From UMGS973 sp964507795 (GTDB lineage Bacteria > Bacillota > Clostridia > Peptostreptococcales > Anaerovoracaceae), in the NCBI GenBank assembly GCA_964507795.1, contig CAZDQV010000065.1, positions 1 to 11,192 on the forward strand: DNA of 11,192 nucleotides, read 5' to 3'. Position 1 is the stretch's first letter; every line of letters starts with the position of its first letter. The position numbers were made by a program, and so were the translations under genes. Positions 1 through 7,261 of the stretch are shown here, piece by piece. The notes beneath the pieces are model-generated. The model saw only the letters and a program-made list of their open reading frames with translations. It was not told the origin of the DNA and made no database searches.

Positions 1-17
1 AAATACACACTTGACTG

Positions 18-54
18 AACACCCTGCCCGGCGTATTCTGCCATGCAGGGTGTT
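18..54 (-). terminator. Hairpin terminator after the SulP transporter gene
   Basis: A perfect 10-bp inverted repeat (AACACCCTGC at 18-27, GCAGGGTGTT at 45-54) encloses 17 nt, inside which GGC (30-32) can pair with GCC (40-42). It lies 20 bp beyond the stop codon of the minus-strand transporter gene, where a terminator is expected. Neither strand has a good U-run after the stem (only TGTT, then mixed sequence). It may therefore be a weak intrinsic terminator, a bidirectional one, or an mRNA 3'-end stabilising hairpin. Confidence 0.55.
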
Positions 55-73
55 TAGATATATACTGATATTT

Positions 74-1717
74 TTACATATGTTCCTGCTGTGCAATCAC
101 TATCGCCTGCTCAGCACTCTGAAATACATACTCCTCTCCTATGAGATCTATAAGGCCACCTCTTCTCATCTCTTCAAGCACCTTTGGCTGTACACTTGTA
201 AGGTACACTTCCGTACCGTTTGCTTCAAGTTCCCTGACAAGATCAAGCATAGCTTCTATTCCTGACAAATCTATCATCGGAACACCTCTCATAGAAAGTA
301 TCAGCGCTTCTGCACTTTCCTGTTTCCTGAGCTGTTTGACAAGCTTGTCAACTACCGCAAAGAAAATGGTCCCTGTAAGGTATGCAATCCTGACTTTGCC
401 CGATATCTTTGGAATATGAACTCCAACTTCCTCAAGTCTGTCTTTGTCGATTTCACTTACTGATATATCGATGTCAGTAAGCTTCACGATTATAAGGAAT
501 GATGAGAATGCCACCCCTATTATTATTGCCTGTGTCAAATCCAGCACCACTGTTGCGACCATAGTTATAAGGAATTTGAGCATTCCTGATTTGAATCTGT
601 GGTCAAATATAAAGTGGATGTTTTTCCAGTCATTCATCCTCCATGCAGTTATTATCAATATACCTGCAAGTGCCGAAAGAGGAACCTCAGACATTACAGG
701 CGAAAGCACAAACATCGAAAGCAATAAAATCACAGCATGGAATATGCCTGTTATCCTGCTTTGGCATCCTGCTTTGATTGCAACACTTGTCCTTGCAATA
801 GCTGCTGTTGCAGGAATGCCTCCAAAAAACGGTATAATCATATTGCCTATGCCCTGGGCAATCAATTCTCTGTCCGCATTAAGCTCTTCTTTTTTCATCT
901 TGCCTGCAGATGCACCGCAAAGCAGACTTTCTATCATACCAAGTGCTGCAATTGAAAGAGCAGGTACAAACAGGTCCCAGAACTGCGCCATATCAATACT
1001 GCACAGTGAAAGTCTTTCGTCAAGAAACAGGCTCTTTGGTATCTGCCCTACTGTTTCAACATCAGGATTAAGAAAATGACATGCGATAAGAACGATTATA
1101 AGGGCGGCAAGGGATGAAGGGATTTTGTCATTGAGTTTCTTTGGCCATATAATCATTATAACCATTACTGAAATGCCTATGGAAACCGCCTCCCAGTCGG
1201 GATCAAAACCGTTTGTGAAATATGAAAGGACCTTGGTTATTGCAATTTCTCCCGAGGATGTAACTCCAAACAGATTATCAAGCTGCCCCAGTGCAATTAT
1301 GAGTGCTATGCCTGATGTGAATCCCGTAATTACAGACGAAGGAATATAGTAGATAACTCTGCCAAGTTTCAGAATGCCTGCTGCAACCAGAATTATACCT
1401 GCCATAAAACAGGCTGTGAGTATTCCCTGCATACCATACTTGGAAGCAAGGGTTACAAGTATAGCTGTCATTGCGCCTGTAGGACCTGATATCTGAAATG
1501 ATGCCCCTGAAAAAATGCTTATCACGATCCCACCTATAATGGCTGTGACAAGTCCTGCTGCCGCAGTCGCCCCCGAACTGACACCAAATGCAAGAGCCAG
1601 CGGAAGTGCTACAGCTGCAACCGTAATGCCTGACATCAAGTCCTTTGAGAGTTTACTGCCGTTATATCCCGAAAACTCCTCCCTTAAATCTGAAACATAA
1701 TCCTTAACAAGATTCAT
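74..1717 (-). CDS. SulP-family (SLC26-like) anion transporter with C-terminal STAS domain
   Basis: This 547-residue inner-membrane protein is close to the usual SulP length (about 550-580). After a short cytosolic N-terminus, residues from about 28 to 420 are a series of hydrophobic helices typical of the SulP transmembrane core. They include a glycine-rich early segment and the FQISGPTGAM block near residue 75, which lies in the anion-binding region of the family. Residues 433-547 form a STAS domain with the DLSG motif at 483-486, the equivalent of the phosphorylatable Ser/Thr loop of anti-sigma-factor antagonists. SulP proteins carry sulfate, bicarbonate or dicarboxylates by symport or exchange; the substrate cannot be told from the sequence. 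The ATG at 1717 is preceded by GGGAGG with about 5 nt spacing, a strong site. It appears monocistronic with its own promoter and is unlikely to belong to the defence cluster. Confidence 0.93.
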   Translation of the reverse strand: MNLVKDYVSDLREEFSGYNGSKLSKDLMSGITVAAVALPLALAFGVSSGATAAAGLVTAIIGGIVISIFSGASFQISGPTGAMTAILVTLASKYGMQGILTACFMAGIILVAAGILKLGRVIYYIPSSVITGFTSGIALIIALGQLDNLFGVTSSGEIAITKVLSYFTNGFDPDWEAVSIGISVMVIMIIWPKKLNDKIPSSLAALIIVLIACHFLNPDVETVGQIPKSLFLDERLSLCSIDMAQFWDLFVPALSIAALGMIESLLCGASAGKMKKEELNADRELIAQGIGNMIIPFFGGIPATAAIARTSVAIKAGCQSRITGIFHAVILLLSMFVLSPVMSEVPLSALAGILIITAWRMNDWKNIHFIFDHRFKSGMLKFLITMVATVVLDLTQAIIIGVAFSSFLIIVKLTDIDISVSEIDKDRLEEVGVHIPKISGKVRIAYLTGTIFFAVVDKLVKQLRKQESAEALILSMRGVPMIDLSGIEAMLDLVRELEANGTEVYLTSVQPKVLEEMRRGGLIDLIGEEYVFQSAEQAIVIAQQEHM

Positions 1718-1756
1718 AAATCCTCCCTATGCATATTCTAAAAGTAACTACTTTGC

Positions 1757-1762
1757 ATTATA
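1757..1762 (-). promoter_or_regulatory. Promoter -10 box of the SulP gene
   Basis: On the minus strand this is a perfect TATAAT about 40 bp upstream of the transporter start codon, leaving room for a leader of roughly 30 nt that contains the GGGAGG site. At the 17-bp spacing the -35 hexamer is poor (about AAACAA), so the promoter may be weak or depend on an activator. It lies at the left edge of the DUF4143 remnant's open frame, consistent with that frame's 5' part not being real coding sequence. Confidence 0.55.
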
Positions 1763-1825
1763 TCACATTTTTTTGGTATTTGTTTGCTATATCGTAGGCA
1801 AACTGCTGCAAAGCACCACTGTGCA

Positions 1826-1865
1826 TTTGGCCAATCATCGGAAAAATATTTGGCCAATCGTCGGA
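1826..1865 (+). repeat. Two 17-bp direct repeats, period 23 bp
   Basis: TTTGGCCAATCATCGGA at 1826-1842 recurs at 1849-1865 with one difference (A to G). Each copy contains the 8-bp palindrome TTGGCCAA. The period of 23 is not a multiple of three, so this is not an in-frame peptide repeat. The right copy ends exactly where recognisable DUF4143 sequence begins, so the pair could be the scar of a deletion or insertion that removed the front of that gene. A double operator is an alternative. Confidence 0.6.
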
Positions 1866-2195
1866 TTTTTGTTTGAGACATTATGCATCAGAGATCTCAG
1901 AGTTTTTGCAGATGCTCTTAACGGCACCGTCTATCATTATCGTGACAAAAGCGGGCTTGAATGTGATGCCGTGGTTCACCTTCGAAACGGTTCCTACGGC
2001 CTTATAGAAATAAAGCTTGGCGGAGAACGACTGATTGAGGAAGGGGCTTCAAACCTCAAATCTCTGTGCAAAAAACTTGATACCGGTAAAATGAAAAATC
2101 CTTCTTTTCTTATGATCCTTACCGGCATCGGGGATTATGCCTACAAACGCAGTGACGGCATACTGATTGTACCTATAGGCTGCCTCAAACCCTGA
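1863..2195 (+). pseudogene. 3' remnant of a DUF4143-type AAA ATPase gene
   Basis: About 110 codons match the C-terminal end of DUF4143 proteins, which are normally about 400-residue ATPases with an N-terminal Walker A/B module. The recognisable blocks are FLFETLCIRDLRVFA, then YHYRDKSGLECDAVV, then GLIEIKLGG, and the closing IVPIGCLKP end. The last blocks resemble the PD-(D/E)XK-like core often noted in this family. The P-loop part and the first half of DUF4143 are missing. The frame is open back to a TTG at 1773, but those 30 codons do not resemble the family and no ribosome binding site precedes them. The gene runs tail-to-tail into jetD, with only 8 bp between the two stop codons. It is probably not functional. 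Confidence 0.8.
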
Positions 2196-2203
2196 TTGCT
2201 GTT

Positions 2204-3433
2204 TTACCCTTGAGCAGGTTCCCTCACAGCTTCCTGCTCAAGCTTGCAATCATTTGCCAGCATATATTTCACACTTTCAATGCATATATTTGCATATTCT
2301 CTGTCTGTTTCCTTATCATACTTTTCAAGGAGTTTTTCGAGTCTTTGCCTGTCGTTTTGAGTCAATCGTTTTGTAAACTCTTTGTATTCCTCCAAAGTTT
2401 CTCTTCCCATATGCAAAGGCATGAACCTTATTCCTGTTTTTTCTCTCAAATGACTCAGAATATGAAAACCTCCCGCATCGATATCACCGAAATGAAAATA
2501 CCTGCATCCCGGATTGTCATCATATACTTTTTTGAGGAAATTCCTGCGTGTTCTGTTGTGAAAACCTCCAAGATATATCACAAGAGCGCCTCTGCCATCA
2601 AAGTCATGAAAGCTTGTAAGGTTTTCGATTGTTACGATTTTATTTGCTCCTACAGCAACACTGCCGAGGCTTTTTAATGTTTCAGATGAAAATGCCAAAT
2701 CTCCTCTGATTTTACTCATATCAATATGCTGTTCTCCCAAGACAATCTCTGCATGCCCTTTGATATATACATATGTCGGTGTGTTTACTATACCGTATTC
2801 TTCAAGGACATGTTCTTTTTCTTCATATTCACCATACTGAAAAAGAATTGCCTGGGCTTTGCTTCTCAAGGATTCTGCGGTTTTGGAATCACCAAACTCC
2901 TTTATTGAAAAGTCCCTTATATATATTTCCTCTTCATTTTCAATCACAGCAGCAAGCATATTGAGAAGTTTTTGATATTCATCCATATCACCATCATAAA
3001 ACTCAACATTTTTGTTGGCTGCGATTCTGTTTTTTTGTTCCTTCAGATAAGCACTGGCAGGTTCATATCTGGAGTCTGTTTTGCCCTGCATATTGTCTTC
3101 TATAACTGAGAGCAGCAATTCCTGCTGTTGCTTCCTTGGAATACGCTCAAGCAAATTGTAACAGCCCTTAAGATTTTCATTTACCAGCACTGCTTTTTTG
3201 ATTGTGCCGTTTTTTTCATGCTCCAGTTTCACAATGCCTGCAGTTTCAAGCTCTGCAAGAGAATTATTTATCTCTTTGAACAGTTCATACTCAGCATCAT
3301 CTGTATATCGCGGAAATTTTTTGGAGATATTAATCGAAAAACTCTGCGACACTTTGTTTTTGCCAAGATAACTCAAGCTTTTTTCATATTTATTCAGAAG
3401 CTCATTCAATATTGTTTTTTGATATTTGTCCAT
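2204..3433 (-). CDS. jetD: Wadjet nuclease subunit JetD (DUF2220, Toprim-fold)
   Basis: This 409-residue protein matches JetD, the nuclease of Wadjet systems, which cleaves plasmid DNA once the JetABC SMC complex has recognised it. Residues up to about 230 form the helical and winged-helix N-terminal arm. The C-terminal part is the Toprim (DUF2220) domain, with the catalytic glutamate in VTIENLTS (E270) and the acidic pair in HFGDIDAGG (D317, D319). The family's closing LEQEAV motif is present near the end, so it is not truncated. The ATG at 3433 is chosen because GGTGAG lies 6 nt upstream. An ATG at 3448, overlapping the jetC stop as TGATG, has no good site and would add five residues. It is the last gene of the cluster and should be translationally coupled to jetC. 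Confidence 0.92.
   Translation of the reverse strand: MDKYQKTILNELLNKYEKSLSYLGKNKVSQSFSINISKKFPRYTDDAEYELFKEINNSLAELETAGIVKLEHEKNGTIKKAVLVNENLKGCYNLLERIPRKQQQELLLSVIEDNMQGKTDSRYEPASAYLKEQKNRIAANKNVEFYDGDMDEYQKLLNMLAAVIENEEEIYIRDFSIKEFGDSKTAESLRSKAQAILFQYGEYEEKEHVLEEYGIVNTPTYVYIKGHAEIVLGEQHIDMSKIRGDLAFSSETLKSLGSVAVGANKIVTIENLTSFHDFDGRGALVIYLGGFHNRTRRNFLKKVYDDNPGCRYFHFGDIDAGGFHILSHLREKTGIRFMPLHMGRETLEEYKEFTKRLTQNDRQRLEKLLEKYDKETDREYANICIESVKYMLANDCKLEQEAVREPAQG
2209..2242 (-). other. Hairpin across the end of jetD
   Basis: A perfect 10-bp inverted repeat (CTTGAGCAGG at 2209-2218, CCTGCTCAAG at 2233-2242) with a 14-nt loop lies inside the last codons of jetD, just before its stop codon. No U-run follows on either strand, so it is not a classical intrinsic terminator. 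With only 8 bp separating the convergent genes it is the only structure available for stopping transcription or protecting the jet mRNA 3' end. Confidence 0.45.
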
Positions 3434-3439
3434 CTGAAA

Positions 3440-3445
3440 CTCACC
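3440..3445 (-). promoter_or_regulatory. Ribosome binding site deciding the jetD start
   Basis: GGTGAG on the minus strand, 6 nt before the ATG at 3433. It lies just past the jetC stop (TGA at 3448-3450), so ribosomes finishing jetC arrive on top of it. It favours the start at 3433 over the overlapping ATG at 3448. Confidence 0.6.
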
Positions 3446-3447
3446 CA

Positions 3448-6400
3448 TCAAAGATCATATTCTTCTACAATACTTGCCCTGCCTGCTCTGATTGCAGTCA
3501 GAATTGTACCTACATGCTCACCTATTACTTCAATTTTGGCAGGAGGAGTTGCAATTATAACCTGCAGGTCAAGGCTGTTAAAGAATTCCATCATTGCTTT
3601 GATTCTTTCATCATCCATTTTGTCAAATGCTTCGTCTAACAGCATAATCCTCACGCTATTACCGAATCTGTAAAGCTGATAAAAAGAGGCTGCAATTGCG
3701 ACATAATACGGTACCTGTGTCTCACTTCCGCTTTTTTCGCCATATATATCGGAGAATTTCTGATATGATCCGTCTTTTTTGCGAATTTCGATATCATAAT
3801 CAAGATAAGATCTGTAATCTGTATATTCTGCTACTATTTTGTCCCCTTTGTCATCTCTTGTCATGAGCTTGTCAAAAAGATCTGAAATTTCTTCTCTGTA
3901 TTCTGCTTCAAAAGACGCAGTCCACAGACTGTTTCCCTCCTGATTGTTTTCTGAAGTAATCATCTTGTACAGGCCTTCTTTTTGTTTGTCAAAAGTTATT
4001 TTGAAATAGTAACTGTCATCTCCGTAATATATATTGTCAAGTGCCTTGTTGAGGTTGCGGAATTCATTTCTGGCAGCTTCAATATGCTCTTTCATTTTGG
4101 AAAGGAAATCACTTCTGAATATTTCCTCGCAATCTTCTTTTGCGGTTTTGAGCTTTTCTTCGTATTTTACAAGCTCAACTGATTTGAGTTTTTGTGCCGC
4201 CGAAATATATGCTGAAATTTCATCTGTGCCAAGTGTGAAATCACAGCTGTAGTCATAATTGAAAGTATATTGCTGTTTTTTGAGGGAATCTGTAAGCTGC
4301 ACCCGTTCATTCAAAAACTGGCTTCTTTGCGGAGTGAAGTTTGATATTATTGTCTCCGGCTGTTTTTTTCTGCGGTTATCTGAATATTTTTTCCCTGCTT
4401 CTTCATATGCTTTCGCATCATTGTCCGCAAGCATTCTCAAGGCCTCACTGTCGCTTTGCTGCCTTGCTTTGTATCCTTCAAGGCTCTTTTGTTCAGCTTC
4501 AATATCATATGAGGTTTTGATTCTGTTTTCACGAAATGTTTCTAAAGATTTATCAATGTTTCTGATTTCTTTTTCTATTGCCTGTTTTTTGATTTCAAGT
4601 TCCATGAGTGACGGATCCTTTTGAGCTTCGGCAAGCTCAGCTCTGATCTTAATCAGAGTCTTTTGCTCTCTTGCAAGATCGCAAGGAGCATTCATGTAAA
4701 GCTGTATGAGATCCGGATTGACATCAGATTCGAGACTTATTATCTCATCATAAATCCGGCTGCTTTCTCTGAGAGTATTTCTCTGCGCCGTTTTCTCCGC
4801 AAGCTCTGTTTTTACCTGCTCTATTTGCATCCTGTAAGCATTCTGCCCTATATACGGATTGCGATAAAGCTCCGGATTCATGTTTCTTGCAACATATCCC
4901 TGATAGAGCATGCACTCCGGCGTAATGGCGATTTTGTGTTCTTTGAGCTCATCGATATTTTCACAACGCACTACTCTCCCAAGCAGATAGTTGATATATG
5001 CTTTTGCATATCTGTTTTCGCTTTTTACAACATAAGCAAGGGAGTTATTATCCTGGCTGCTGTCATATGTAAGCTTTTCTGTGTTTATTATACCTGCAGA
5101 ATGTATCTGTTTTCTGTGTTTGTGATAGCTTTGCAATGCAATGTCGTAGTAAGAAGGCTCAACAACAAGATAAAATTTCTGCGTATTCAGATATCCTTCA
5201 ACTGCATTTCTCCATGTCTCGTCTGTGATTTCAAGCAGCTCTGAAAGTATGTACACTTTGGATGATATTCCTCTTGCTTTGAATTCTTCTTCTATGCATC
5301 TTTTAAGTGTTTCTGTGTTTTCAGGATAAGTAAGAATCTGTTTGTTGAGTCTGCGATGCGTTTCCTGCAGGGCCTGAATCTGTCTGTCAATTGCTTTTAA
5401 CCGTGTGCTCATTTCCGCTCTTTTTTCGTGAACAGACATCATCTCCTGCTTTGAAAATATTTTCAGAGCCTCAACTGCTTCATGTTTTTTTTCATCATAC
5501 TGCTCTGACATGAGCACATCAAGATGCTCTGCCGTCAGTGGGGTTTTGCCTGCCTCCTTAAGCTTTGCAAGCAATTTTTCCAAAGATTTAATCTGTACTT
5601 TCAGCAAGTCTTTGCGTCTTTGTGCTTCTTTGATGCTGTTTTCTGATGATATGAGTTTGCGCTGCAACTCTTCTAAAAGCCTGCTTGCTTCGTTTTCGTG
5701 AATAGATACATTTACAGCCATGAGCTCTTCTTTTGCTGCAGTGCTGTCTTTTTCAAGCTGCGCAATTTTGCCGTTTATCCCTGAAATCATCTGTTCCTTT
5801 GCAATTATATCTTTTTCGAGGAATAATATCTGCTCTTTGATCATATCAAGGCCTGCTATACGCAGCAAAAAATCGTTGACTTTAATATCGTGTTCTTTTG
5901 ATTCTATCTGTTCGTATGTTTCTATTATTCCTTCAAGGCACGAAAGCTGTTTGTTGCTTTTGGCAAGAAGCTCTTCAAGTTCACTCAATGTTTCTATGTT
6001 TTCTCTGAGCGTTGCAACGTCTATTTTTTCTTCAGAAAGTACGAATTTGTTTATGAATTCCTTGACATTGTCCATTGGCTTGAAAGCAAGAGATTTGGGT
6101 ATAATATCAAAAAACCTGTCGTCGAGATTGCCCATTCTTCTTTTGAATCTGTCTCTTGCAGCATAGTTCTGATCTATATATCTGATGCGCCTGCCCCGAA
6201 CTTTAAATTCGTCTGCCAAAGCCGCTTTTCCATGCACAACAAACGACAAGTCTTCAAGACGGCATTCTTCAACATACCACCTGGTTGTGACACGGCTTTC
6301 TTCATCGGGTGATAACATATGCACACCCAACACAAAATATCTGTCTGTTTTTTCTTCGTAAAATTCGAGTGCAACATTGGCAGGAACCGCATTTTTTCTC

Positions 6401-6657
6401 ACATATGTTTCGCCCACATTACCTGTTTTGCAGCGCACATATCCTTTCAGGTCTCTATTTCCTTTTTCGTTTGCTGCCACATTGAACTTCCTGGTATTCG
6501 TTGTAAGTACGAGCTGTATTGCATCAAGGATTGTGGATTTGCCCGCCGTGTTTTCTCCGCTTATGAGGGTGGAGCCATGCATGTTGATACATTCGTTTTC
6601 AAAGAAGTGCCAGTTAATCAGCCTCACTCGGCACAATGTCTTCTTCTGTTTCTCCAT
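3448..6657 (-). CDS. jetC: Wadjet SMC-like ATPase JetC
   Basis: This 1069-residue SMC/MukB-like protein is the motor of the JetABC complex. SMC dimers bind ATP at their heads and extrude DNA loops. The Walker A motif is GENTAGKST at 34-42. The ABC signature is KSGSETQ at about 975-981, with Ser in place of the second Gly of the usual SGG. Walker B is IMLLDEAFDKMD at about 1004-1015. Residues of roughly 215-445 and 610-860 are rich in E, K, L and R, as in long coiled-coil arms. They flank a globular hinge-like region at about 450-610 containing INYLLGRVV. The start at 6657 is set by GGAGGG 7 nt upstream; a longer frame open to 6705 would add 16 basic residues with no site. It overlaps jetB by 44 bp. 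Confidence 0.93.
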   Translation of the reverse strand: MEKQKKTLCRVRLINWHFFENECINMHGSTLISGENTAGKSTILDAIQLVLTTNTRKFNVAANEKGNRDLKGYVRCKTGNVGETYVRKNAVPANVALEFYEEKTDRYFVLGVHMLSPDEESRVTTRWYVEECRLEDLSFVVHGKAALADEFKVRGRRIRYIDQNYAARDRFKRRMGNLDDRFFDIIPKSLAFKPMDNVKEFINKFVLSEEKIDVATLRENIETLSELEELLAKSNKQLSCLEGIIETYEQIESKEHDIKVNDFLLRIAGLDMIKEQILFLEKDIIAKEQMISGINGKIAQLEKDSTAAKEELMAVNVSIHENEASRLLEELQRKLISSENSIKEAQRRKDLLKVQIKSLEKLLAKLKEAGKTPLTAEHLDVLMSEQYDEKKHEAVEALKIFSKQEMMSVHEKRAEMSTRLKAIDRQIQALQETHRRLNKQILTYPENTETLKRCIEEEFKARGISSKVYILSELLEITDETWRNAVEGYLNTQKFYLVVEPSYYDIALQSYHKHRKQIHSAGIINTEKLTYDSSQDNNSLAYVVKSENRYAKAYINYLLGRVVRCENIDELKEHKIAITPECMLYQGYVARNMNPELYRNPYIGQNAYRMQIEQVKTELAEKTAQRNTLRESSRIYDEIISLESDVNPDLIQLYMNAPCDLAREQKTLIKIRAELAEAQKDPSLMELEIKKQAIEKEIRNIDKSLETFRENRIKTSYDIEAEQKSLEGYKARQQSDSEALRMLADNDAKAYEEAGKKYSDNRRKKQPETIISNFTPQRSQFLNERVQLTDSLKKQQYTFNYDYSCDFTLGTDEISAYISAAQKLKSVELVKYEEKLKTAKEDCEEIFRSDFLSKMKEHIEAARNEFRNLNKALDNIYYGDDSYYFKITFDKQKEGLYKMITSENNQEGNSLWTASFEAEYREEISDLFDKLMTRDDKGDKIVAEYTDYRSYLDYDIEIRKKDGSYQKFSDIYGEKSGSETQVPYYVAIAASFYQLYRFGNSVRIMLLDEAFDKMDDERIKAMMEFFNSLDLQVIIATPPAKIEVIGEHVGTILTAIRAGRASIVEEYDL

Positions 6658-7255
6658 TGTCTTTCCCTCCTGTATATGTCTGCAGCTTTTTTTCTGCCGC
6701 TTCATAGTATTCGTTGATGTTTTCGACAGGCACTGCCATCATGACTGACGGATAAATGATTATCCTTGCATCTGCACTGTTTACATCGCTGTCAAGGTTT
6801 GTTATGATGTTGTATTTGCGAAACAGTGATACCATCCTTCTTTCCATGCCCTTGTCCATATTAGGCTTTGCTTTGATTCTGAGCATGGAATATTTCTCGC
6901 GTATTTCCTCCATTATAACGGTGACTTCTTCTGAAAAAGTCGAAAGCTGTTTGCGCTTTTCGATATACAGAAGTCTCAATATCAGAAGCAATATACTGTC
7001 GGTCTTGTTAAGGGCAAGCCTGCCTGTCCCAAACTGGTTTACAAGAGCTGCGACTCCCTGGTCTTCATTGAGCCTGACTTCATATCCAAGGAGTTCAAAG
7101 TATTCTCTGAACATATTTATGTTTTGCCTGACAAACACATAATCTTTCCTGGTATCTTCTTTTTTTCTGAGCAGGAAACACTGGTTCAGCAGCTTGTTGG
7201 CTGCTGTCCTGAATTTTTCTTTTTGGGCTACTGATTCATTTAATATTTCAAACAT
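6614..7255 (-). CDS. jetB: Wadjet subunit JetB (DUF4194, MukE/KITE-like)
   Basis: This 213-residue protein resembles the DUF4194 family, the KITE (tandem winged-helix) subunit that bridges the kleisin JetA and the SMC heads, as MukE does in MukBEF. The N-terminal blocks are typical of the family: FRTAANKLLNQCFLLRKK, then YFELLGYEVRL and the hydrophobic helix DSILLLILRLLYIEKR. A second winged-helix-like segment follows (YSMLRIKAKPN to IIIYPSVM). The last 25 residues are acidic and probably flexible; they contain EEDIVPSEAD and are encoded where jetB overlaps jetC. The ATG at 7255 lies 6 bp after the jetA stop. Its ribosome binding site, AGAGG, is formed by the last codons of jetA, so the two genes are likely coupled. 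Confidence 0.88.
   Translation of the reverse strand: MFEILNESVAQKEKFRTAANKLLNQCFLLRKKEDTRKDYVFVRQNINMFREYFELLGYEVRLNEDQGVAALVNQFGTGRLALNKTDSILLLILRLLYIEKRKQLSTFSEEVTVIMEEIREKYSMLRIKAKPNMDKGMERRMVSLFRKYNIITNLDSDVNSADARIIIYPSVMMAVPVENINEYYEAAEKKLQTYTGGKDNGETEEDIVPSEAD
6665..6670 (-). promoter_or_regulatory. Ribosome binding site of jetC inside jetB
   Basis: GGAGGG on the minus strand, 7 nt before the ATG at 6657. It lies within the jetB coding sequence and fixes the jetC start despite the 44-bp overlap. Confidence 0.75.
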
Positions 7256-7261
7256 GTGATT

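Noticed and set aside
1773..1862. Real N-terminal coding part of the DUF4143 gene from a TTG at 1773
   Set aside because: There is no ribosome binding site, no similarity to the family, and the stretch contains the 17-bp repeats and lies next to the opposite-strand SulP promoter.
6658..6705. Longer N-terminus for JetC starting at 6705
   Set aside because: The extra 16 residues are basic and not family-like, and no ribosome binding site precedes them; GGAGGG clearly points to 6657.
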